A stretch of DNA of 19,502 nt from CAZCSY01 sp964501505 (lineage in GTDB: Bacteria; Omnitrophota; Gorgyraeia; Velamenicoccales; Velamenicoccaceae). The stretch is from NCBI GenBank assembly GCA_964501505.1, contig CAZCSY010000023.1, positions 1 to 19,502 on the forward strand. The letters run 5' to 3'. A model generated the notes under the pieces. It was not told the DNA's origin. It saw only the letters and a list, made by a program, of their open reading frames with translations, and ran no database searches. Positions 14,476 through 19,502 of the stretch are shown piece after piece (within the stretch, counting starts at the first letter, position 1; each line of letters starts with the position of its first letter). The translations under genes were made by a program, and so were the position numbers.

Positions 14476-14858
14476 AAGTTAGGCACCCGCAGGTCCTAAT
14501 CCCGCGCTTTCTGCAGGCTGTCAGCGGGAAGCGCGGGATTAAATTCGACCATCCAACTTACGTTCGCTTCGTTCGGTANNNNNNNNNNNNNNNNNNNNNN
14601 NNNNNNNNNNNNNNNNNNNNNNNNNNNNNNNNNNNNNNNNNNNNNNNNNNNNNNNNNNNNNNNNNNNNNNNNNNNNNNGAGGCCCACTGCGGGAAGCGCG
14701 GGATTAAATTCGACCATCCAACTTACGTTCGCTTCGTTCGGTAAGTTGCGGTCTCGCAGGACCCTCATCCCGCGCCTTCTTGAGGCCCACTGCGGGAAGC
14801 GCGGGATTAAATTCGACCATCCAACTTACGTTCGCTGCGCTCCGTAAGTTGGGGTCTC
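14476..14858 (-). repeat. Tandem array of about 103-bp hairpin-rich repeat units
   Basis: The start of the GAGGCCCAC block recurs at 14679 and 14782, a period of 103. A 55-base segment at 14524-14578 is identical to 14689-14743, and 14792-14846 differs from these at only three positions. A diverged beginning is visible from about 14476. Each full unit has three inverted repeats: CAACTTAC/GTAAGTTG (14719-14726 with 14741-14748), ATCCCGCGC/GCGCGGGAT (14767-14775 with 14799-14807; a longer 12-bp version at 14498-14509 with 14529-14540), and GGTC/GACC. The repeat runs into the purA stop codon. No gene is seen in this stretch of more than 300 bases; the true copy number is hidden by the gap. Confidence 0.9.
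14579..14678. other. Assembly gap of exactly 100 Ns
   Basis: Exactly 100 undetermined bases, the usual scaffold placeholder, lie inside the tandem repeat. The gap was most likely caused by the repeat itself, so its real length is unknown. Confidence 0.98.
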
Positions 14859-16125
14859 ATTTAAATAACGTCTCTTCTCTTCCCGAACCTACCGAAATAA
14901 TATCCACTTTGACCCCGCACATATCCTCAAGGGCCCGCACATAGGCCTTGGCCCGAGGCGGCAAATTCTTGTAACTCCTCAAATGGCCTGTGGTTTCCTG
15001 CCAACCCTTAAAATCCCTGTACACGGGCTTGGCCTCCTGCATGACCTCCAGGTCGCCTGGAAAATCCCGGAAGGCCTTACCTTTATGCTTGTAGGCCGTA
15101 CAGACCTTAATCATCTTCAGGTTGTCGAGGACGTCCAGCTTCGTTACGGCCATGAGATCCACGCCGTTGAGCATCACGGCGCGACGGACCATCACGGCAT
15201 CGAACCAGCCGCAGCGCCGCGGCCGACCGGTCGTTGCCCCGAACTCATGGCCCTTCATCCGGATGGCCTCGCCCATGAGGACCGGAAACTCCGTCACAAA
15301 GGGCCCCTCGCCGACGCGCGTCGTGTAGGCCTTGACCACGCCGATGACGCGGTCGATCTGCGTCGGCGCCACGCCCGTCCCGACGCAGGCCCCTGCGGCT
15401 ATCGTGTTGGAAGACGTCACAAAGGGATAGGTCCCGAAGTCAACGTCGAGGAACGTCCCCTGCGCCCCCTCAAAGAGGATGGATTCTTTGCGTATCGCGG
15501 CCCGGTGAAGGATCGAGGCGGTATCGCCGACCAGATCCTTGAGCTTGCGGCCGAACGCGAGGTATGTCTCATACAACTCGTCGAAGGCAAAACCCTTGTG
15601 GCCGAAGACATTCCTGAAGATCTCGTTCTTCTCCGCGAGGTTATCCTTGAGCTTGCGCTCAAAGAGACGCGGGTTGAGCAGATCGCCGACGCGGATGCCG
15701 CAGCGCGTGACCTTGTCGACATAACACGGTCCGATACCGCGGCCCGTCGTGCCGATCTTGCTGACGCGTTTGGTCTCGCGCAGGCCGTCGAGGATACGGT
15801 GGTAGGGAAAGATGACGTGGGCGTGCTCGGAGACGGTGAGACGCCGGCGCACGTCGACGCCCTTCCCGAGCAGGGCGGCGATCTCGCCCAGCAGGACCCC
15901 GGGGTCGACGACCACGCCGTTGCCGATGAGGCACTTCTTGCCCTTGTGCAGGATGCCCGACGGCAACAGGTGGAAGACGAAGGTATTCCCCCCGGTGACG
16001 ACCGTGTGTCCCGCGTTGTTGCCGCCCTGAAAACGCACGATGTACCGGACGTCCTTGGCCAGGACGTCGATCACCTTGCCTTTTCCCTCATCCCCCCACT
16101 GTAAGCCTACGAGTATGGTGTTCAT
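14857..16125 (-). CDS. purA: Adenylosuccinate synthetase
   Basis: PurA joins IMP and aspartate using GTP to give adenylosuccinate, the first step from IMP to AMP. The 422-residue length is typical. Near the N-terminus is GLQWGDEGKGK (7-17) with the catalytic Asp12; His40 is in NNAGHTVV. Later motifs are IGTTGRGIGPCYVDK, the substrate segment ILFEGAQGTFLDVDFGTYPFV, and TTGRPRRCGWFD. The ATG at 16125 matches the family N-terminus but has only a weak purine stretch before it. The gene is isolated: a 251-bp structured spacer lies upstream, and the repeat array begins within its TGA stop codon. No terminator with a T-run follows, so the repeat hairpins may form the 3' end of the mRNA. Confidence 0.97.
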   Translation of the reverse strand: MNTILVGLQWGDEGKGKVIDVLAKDVRYIVRFQGGNNAGHTVVTGGNTFVFHLLPSGILHKGKKCLIGNGVVVDPGVLLGEIAALLGKGVDVRRRLTVSEHAHVIFPYHRILDGLRETKRVSKIGTTGRGIGPCYVDKVTRCGIRVGDLLNPRLFERKLKDNLAEKNEIFRNVFGHKGFAFDELYETYLAFGRKLKDLVGDTASILHRAAIRKESILFEGAQGTFLDVDFGTYPFVTSSNTIAAGACVGTGVAPTQIDRVIGVVKAYTTRVGEGPFVTEFPVLMGEAIRMKGHEFGATTGRPRRCGWFDAVMVRRAVMLNGVDLMAVTKLDVLDNLKMIKVCTAYKHKGKAFRDFPGDLEVMQEAKPVYRDFKGWQETTGHLRSYKNLPPRAKAYVRALEDMCGVKVDIISVGSGREETLFK

Positions 16126-16154
16126 CTCTATTTGTTAGCTGATGGCGGGTCCTG

Positions 16155-16366
16155 TCCGAGGCGTTCGCCCCATCCGTCCTCGCTCGTCATCCAGGCTCGG
16201 CGTGGCCGCTTCCGCGGCCCCGGCCGGCCTCACATCTCGGCCGGCGCGCTACCCGGTCGGCCTTATTCGGCAGACCAGCGCCCCATCCCCCCGTGGGACC
16301 CCTTGCGCTGCGGGCGGCTGGGGCATCACGCCTCGGCCACCCGCCGCATATGAGACTAAAGGTCCC
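16155..16366 (-). ncRNA. Candidate structured RNA element between the DRE-TIM gene and purA
   Basis: This spacer has no convincing gene but many inverted repeats in series: CCGAG/CTCGG (16156-16160 with 16196-16200); GGCCGC/GCGGCC around a tetraloop that reads GGAA (a GNRA loop) on the minus strand (16204-16219); CCGGCCG/CGGCCGG (16220-16226 with 16238-16244); and an elaborate hairpin at 16247-16280 with helices CGCT/AGCG, GGTC/GACC and GCC/GGC around GAATAA. An outer GGGACC/GGTCCC pair (16295-16300 with 16361-16366) encloses a GGCGG/CCGCC helix. It could be a purA leader, a 3' UTR structure of the upstream gene, or another repeat type. It matches no riboswitch class I recognise. In a GC-rich spacer some helices will be chance. 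Confidence 0.4.
16164..16192 (-). repeat. Diverged copy of the intergenic repeat core upstream of purA
   Basis: The plus strand has TTCGCCCCATCC followed by CGCTCG, against TTCGACCATCC and CGTTCG in the array beyond the other end of purA. On the minus strand GACGAGCGA...TGGGGCGA also matches the spacer at 13220-13252 with one indel. The similarity is short, so the kinship is moderate. Confidence 0.4.
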
Positions 16367-16376
16367 ATCTTTTATC

Positions 16377-17624
16377 TTACGGCGACATCGTGAAGATCTT
16401 GCGTGCGATATCCGGGTACTTGGCCACGAAGATCAATTCGTCCGCAACGAGCGGCTTCTGGTTGTGGACGTTGGCGTAGCGCACGAGCTCCAGGATCTTG
16501 GCCGCCTCCTCTTCGCTCTTGAACTCCACCTCCAGCTTGTCGTAGACGTTGCGGAACCCCTTGATGCCGGAGTATTCGCCGGCGGTGATCTGCCGGCCGG
16601 TGTCGATCACTTCGGCCTCGCCGCGGCCCAGCTCCTCGTAGTCATAGAGCTCGTAGTTGCGGCGGTCCTTGAGCGCGCCGTCGGCGTGGATCCCGGATTC
16701 GTGGGCAAAGGCGTTGGCCCCGATGCCCGGCTGATTGATCGGTATGGACACACCGAAGGCGTACGACGCATACTTGCAGATGTGCCAGGACTTTTTCAGG
16801 TTCAGGTTCTCGTCCAGTTCATAGGCACCGGCGAGAGCGTTGGCGTGCTTGATAGCCAACAGGCAACTCACGAGGTCGGCGTTGCCCGCCCGCTCCCCCA
16901 TGCCGTTGACGCAGGTGTTGATGTAGGCGTCGACGCCCGCGTCCACCGCCGCCTTGGCGCCGGCGACGGAGTTGGCCACGACCATGCCCAGATCGTTGTG
17001 GCAGTGGACCTCGATCGGGAGCTGAACCTCGGAGGCCAACTTATGGATGCGCTCGTAGATCGTGAACGGGCTGTCGGCGCCCAGCGTGTCGCAGTAGCGG
17101 ATCCGGGCCGCTCCCGCTTCCTTGGCCGCCAGAGAGAACTCAATGAGGTAATCCATGCCGGTGCGCGAGGCGTCTTCCGCGTTCACCCCGACCGCCTCGG
17201 CGCCCGTCTTCAGGGCCAGACGTGTCGCCTCCGTCATCCCCTTGACGACGGCCTGACGGTCGAGCTTACCCTTGAACTTTCCGGTAATCATCTGGTCAGA
17301 CGTGGAAATCGAAAGGTTCATGAACTTGAGTTTAGGGACGTTTTTGAAAGCGGCCTCGACATCGCCGCTGATGGCGCGGACCCAGCCGCTGAGCCGGATG
17401 CGTTTCAGGACGCCTCTGTCGACGAGCTCCAAATTGGCGTTCAGGTAATTCCTCTCATGACGCGTCATGGGAAAACCGAACTCCGACTGAGCGACACCCA
17501 TATCGTCCAGCATCATGTTCAGGACGGTCTTTTGCAGCTTGGAGAGACATATCCGCGACGTCTGGACGCCGTCCCGGTTGGTCACATCCAAGATATAGAT
17601 CCTTTTCTTTGGGGTTGCGCTCAT
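16377..17624 (-). CDS. DRE-TIM acyltransferase, homocitrate/2-isopropylmalate synthase family
   Basis: This enzyme should condense acetyl-CoA with a 2-oxo acid. From ATG at 17624 (chosen because GAGGT stands five bases upstream, and the longer frame to 17660 would overlap the previous gene) it has 415 residues. The signature that is usually DxTLRDGEQ reads DVTNRDGVQ (13-21). Metal and catalytic motifs are HCHNDLG (207-213), NGMGERAGNADL (240-251) and HESGIHADG (308-316). There is no separate leucine-type allosteric domain as in full-length LeuA, so it is closer in length to homocitrate synthase (NifV-like). No nif, leu or lysine genes are nearby, so the substrate is open: homocitrate, citramalate or isopropylmalate are all possible. 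It follows the secreted phosphatase-like gene by seven bases. Confidence 0.85.
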   Translation of the reverse strand: MSATPKKRIYILDVTNRDGVQTSRICLSKLQKTVLNMMLDDMGVAQSEFGFPMTRHERNYLNANLELVDRGVLKRIRLSGWVRAISGDVEAAFKNVPKLKFMNLSISTSDQMITGKFKGKLDRQAVVKGMTEATRLALKTGAEAVGVNAEDASRTGMDYLIEFSLAAKEAGAARIRYCDTLGADSPFTIYERIHKLASEVQLPIEVHCHNDLGMVVANSVAGAKAAVDAGVDAYINTCVNGMGERAGNADLVSCLLAIKHANALAGAYELDENLNLKKSWHICKYASYAFGVSIPINQPGIGANAFAHESGIHADGALKDRRNYELYDYEELGRGEAEVIDTGRQITAGEYSGIKGFRNVYDKLEVEFKSEEEAAKILELVRYANVHNQKPLVADELIFVAKYPDIARKIFTMSP

Positions 17625-17628
17625 AAAA

Positions 17629-17633
17629 ACCTC
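17629..17633 (-). promoter_or_regulatory. Ribosome binding site that decides the DRE-TIM gene start
   Basis: GAGGT, overlapping the stop codon of the upstream gene, lies four bases before ATG at 17624. It supports this start and coupling to the upstream reading frame. Confidence 0.65.
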
Positions 17634-19434
17634 ACTTGTTTTCGTCGCTTGTCGTCTCAAGGCCCAATTTCTCTTCGAGCTCCTCCAGCGACGGCACGTG
17701 GATCATGCCGTAGACTTCGCAATTATTGACGAGCAGGGCCGGCCCCGCGGCCATCTCCAGCTCCCGGGTCAGCGCGATCTTCCGGGCCAGGGCCGCGTCC
17801 CCTTCGGGTCCCTCGGCGCAAGCGCGCAGACGGCCGACATCTACCGCCGCCTTATCCGCACAACGCTCCCACCACCCGGACTCCTTTTCGCTGGCGCGGC
17901 AAATAAAATAATCAAAGAATGATTCCGGCTGCGCGGCCTCCAGACAGGCCAGCCGCTTGTACTCCTCTATCGCCGGCAATCCGCCCTGCGCCAGAAACCC
18001 CCCCTCCTCATTCTGGGCCGCCAGAAAATGCAGGCCCAGCGACAGATCTTTGTGTTTTGCGCGAAGCTCCTTCAGGCGCTCCAGCAACGGCGCCAGGTAG
18101 GGATAACCCAGATCAAAAAAGACATCAAGCCGCCCTGGGATGAGGGGACGCTTCATGAAAAAGGATACGCCCGCCATGCCGGGCTTGAGCAGGTAATACG
18201 CCCCCTTCTTTTCGACCATCTTGCTCAACAGGACAAAAAGCTCATGCTCCCGGGCTCGCGCCTCGAAGACATACAGCGGCAGGGTCGTGGCCTTCAGTTC
18301 GTCGATGATCTTCTGCGCCTGCGGCGTGGCCGCATCGAGCCGCCGGACCCGCAGCTTTCCGAAGAGCGCCTCAAGGTCCGCGAGGACGTTTTGCGTCTGG
18401 CACGACCGGCACTCTTTAGGCGCGATGACCGTGACGTCCAGCGGTGAAGGCTCGGTATACACGCAACGCGACGCCAGGAGATCCCGGGGGTGCTCACAAC
18501 GCGCCACCAATCCCTGGCGGGACGCACAATCGCCGTCCCGCATGCAGGCAGGCAATAGCGCCACCACCTCGGGGTCGTCCTCAACCTGCGCATCCAGCGC
18601 CACGGCATCGCAGGAGACAAGTTTTACCTTCTTGTCCCTCCCGAGACGCAATCGCAAGAGACCCGCCTGTCTCGCCTGCCACCAGGTCGAAAGATAAAGC
18701 GTCCCGCCGACGGTGCGGGGCGTGACCGCTCCATAAGACAGCGCGCCGTTGATCATGACATCGACGGCCGGGACGCTCCTGAGAAGCTCGGCGTCCTCCT
18801 CCTGGCTCAAAGAACTCAAAACAACGACGACCTCAACGCCTCTTCTCCTGAGCTCCCGGACCCTGTCATCCAAAACCAGGAGCGGCGTCTTCCAATCCGC
18901 GATACCCCGCTCGAGCGCCGAGGCATCGGTCAAACCCAGCACGCCGACGCGCACCCCGTTGACGTCCTTGATGACGTACGGCCGGCCGACGCTGCCGACA
19001 TTCGACGACACGAAAGGATATTCCTTAAGATCCTTAACGAACGACGCGCCAAAGACAAACTCCTGGCCGCTCAAGAGCAACGCGTCGTACGCCATCACCT
19101 TGAGGGCGTCGAGGTAAATCTTTGTGCGCTCCTTATCCAGCTCAAAATTCACCGCGACCGTATCCAGGGGCCCCGAACCAAAGAGCGCCCCGGCCTCGAC
19201 CACGAGAAGATTCGGTTCCCGGGCGCGCGCCGCCTTGAGGGCCGCGGCACGCCGGGCCACACCCCCCGCTCGCGCCCCCGGACAAACACAGGGATACAGG
19301 GCCGCGTAAGACTGACCCGTAAAAAATATACCGATCTCTTTCTCTTCGGCCCCCGCTCCCGGCGTCCCTAAACCGACAATCAGGACCGCAAGAAAGACAA
19401 AAAAGGCTGTGCGCCTTTGGGAAGGTTTCTTCAT
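17632..19434 (-). CDS. Secreted 5'-nucleotidase-like protein (metal sites lost) with a C-terminal thioredoxin-like region
   Basis: The 600-residue protein starts with a signal peptide (MKKPSQRRTA then a hydrophobic core, cleavage likely after GAGA at about 29), so it should be exported. Residues 33-280 follow the pattern of UshA-type metallophosphatases: LYPCVCPGARAGGVARRAA (47-64) resembles the EPCGC...GGLARR segment of that branch. The metal motifs, however, are absent: the first reads FFTGQSY, the GD motif reads EAGALFG (80-86), and the GNHE motif reads SGQEF (122-126). A Cys-rich linker (about 297-324) leads to a region with CRSC (342-345) and a final LTRELEMAAGPALLVNNCEVYG (split here as residues 555-576) that looks like the end of a DsbA/thioredoxin fold. 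It is probably a redox or binding protein, not a phosphatase. Function is unknown. Confidence 0.7.
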   Translation of the reverse strand: MKKPSQRRTAFFVFLAVLIVGLGTPGAGAEEKEIGIFFTGQSYAALYPCVCPGARAGGVARRAAALKAARAREPNLLVVEAGALFGSGPLDTVAVNFELDKERTKIYLDALKVMAYDALLLSGQEFVFGASFVKDLKEYPFVSSNVGSVGRPYVIKDVNGVRVGVLGLTDASALERGIADWKTPLLVLDDRVRELRRRGVEVVVVLSSLSQEEDAELLRSVPAVDVMINGALSYGAVTPRTVGGTLYLSTWWQARQAGLLRLRLGRDKKVKLVSCDAVALDAQVEDDPEVVALLPACMRDGDCASRQGLVARCEHPRDLLASRCVYTEPSPLDVTVIAPKECRSCQTQNVLADLEALFGKLRVRRLDAATPQAQKIIDELKATTLPLYVFEARAREHELFVLLSKMVEKKGAYYLLKPGMAGVSFFMKRPLIPGRLDVFFDLGYPYLAPLLERLKELRAKHKDLSLGLHFLAAQNEEGGFLAQGGLPAIEEYKRLACLEAAQPESFFDYFICRASEKESGWWERCADKAAVDVGRLRACAEGPEGDAALARKIALTRELEMAAGPALLVNNCEVYGMIHVPSLEELEEKLGLETTSDENK

Positions 19435-19442
19435 GAATCGCT

Positions 19443-19502
19443 CTACAGCTGCACCGTCTTGGCGGAAGTGATGTGGGGCAGACCCTTGACCTTCTCCAGG
19501 AT
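19443..19502 (-). CDS. C-terminal end of an ACT-domain-like protein, possibly phosphoglycerate dehydrogenase
   Basis: Only the last 19 codons and a TAG stop are in the window, reading ILEKVKGLPHITSAKTVQL. The pattern of a helix ending in a short LP turn followed by a strand ending in a hydrophobic residue resembles the last helix and strand of the ACT domain in SerA-type D-3-phosphoglycerate dehydrogenases. It ends eight bases before the phosphatase-like gene, so the two are probably cotranscribed. Too little is present for a firm name; other ACT-domain proteins are possible. Confidence 0.4.
   Translation of the reverse strand: MLEKVKGLPHITSAKTVQL

Noticed and set aside
14460..14768. Open frames running through the repeat array and the Ns on both strands
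   Set aside because: They contain the unknown bases and repeat the same peptide from the 103-bp unit; no ribosome site or domain supports them.
14689..14820. tRNA gene or tRNA-derived repeat: on the minus strand TCGAATTTAATCCCGCG and CTTCCCGC resemble a T-arm and acceptor end
   Set aside because: The upstream half of the T-stem does not pair, there is no D-arm or anticodon arm at the right spacing, and the CCCGCG arm pairs instead with a downstream repeat arm.
14476..14858. CRISPR array
   Set aside because: The units are contiguous 103-bp repeats, not short repeats separated by unique spacers, and no cas gene is present.
14476..14858. Integron attC sites: ATCCAAC in the repeat fits the RYYYAAC core
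   Set aside because: The facing core does not fit GTTRRRY (it reads GTTGCGG or GTTGGGG), there are no cassette genes between units and no integrase in the window.
16293..17729. 478-codon plus-strand frame opposite the DRE-TIM gene
   Set aside because: It is the antisense shadow of a gene with full catalytic motifs and has no recognisable domain or ribosome site.

Overview
The window is one bacterial chromosome segment, GC-rich at roughly 60 percent by eye, and every gene I can support lies on the minus strand. I therefore describe it in transcription order, from the right edge to the left. The cell is Gram-negative-like: it has an outer-membrane-type OmpA lipoprotein, CdsA, UppS and a site-2 protease of RseP type. 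The core order uppS-cdsA-dxr-rseP-ispG-proS-rimP-nusA is the ancient supercluster seen in many bacteria. Its combination with a GH57 glucan-branching enzyme, a DUF4912 protein, CpaF-type ATPases and a CdsA signature of PGMGG...DVIDS type suggests an uncultured lineage near Omnitrophota or the PVC group. That placement is a memory-based inference. A block of exactly 100 Ns shows this is a scaffolded draft, probably a metagenome-assembled genome.

Right part (19502 to 14857): the last 19 codons of an ACT-domain-like protein, possibly a SerA-type phosphoglycerate dehydrogenase, are followed closely by a secreted two-part protein. Its N-terminal half looks like a 5'-nucleotidase/metallophosphatase whose metal ligands are gone, and its C-terminal half looks thioredoxin-like. 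Next comes a DRE-TIM metallolyase-type acyltransferase (homocitrate/isopropylmalate synthase family). A 251-bp spacer rich in hairpins leads to purA, adenylosuccinate synthetase.

Middle part (14856 to 13152): a tandem array of about 103-bp hairpin-rich units starts inside the purA stop codon and is interrupted by the assembly gap. A good sigma70-type promoter then drives a two-gene unit, an OmpA-family lipoprotein and a membrane-anchored coiled-coil protein, which ends at a clear rho-independent terminator. The next spacer carries a degenerate relative of the repeat.

Left part (13151 to 1): a long run of tightly packed genes encodes a DUF4912 protein, a GH57 branching enzyme, UppS, CdsA, Dxr, RseP, IspG, a CpaF-type ATPase, a short ProRS, a second CpaF-type ATPase, RimP and NusA (cut by the left edge). 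Most neighbours overlap by 4 to 8 bases or are only a few bases apart, so they are probably cotranscribed and translationally coupled. The run combines isoprenoid precursor synthesis (Dxr, IspG), use of isoprenoids for the wall carrier (UppS), phospholipid synthesis (CdsA), membrane proteolysis (RseP) and translation/transcription (ProRS, RimP, NusA).

The points most worth a second look are the two CpaF paralogues flanking proS, the ProRS without an editing domain, the structured spacer before purA, the hairpin repeat family, the hairpin with a nested 11-codon ORF before ispG, and the catalytically dead phosphatase-thioredoxin protein. I did not find a clear-cut new defence or mobile system.
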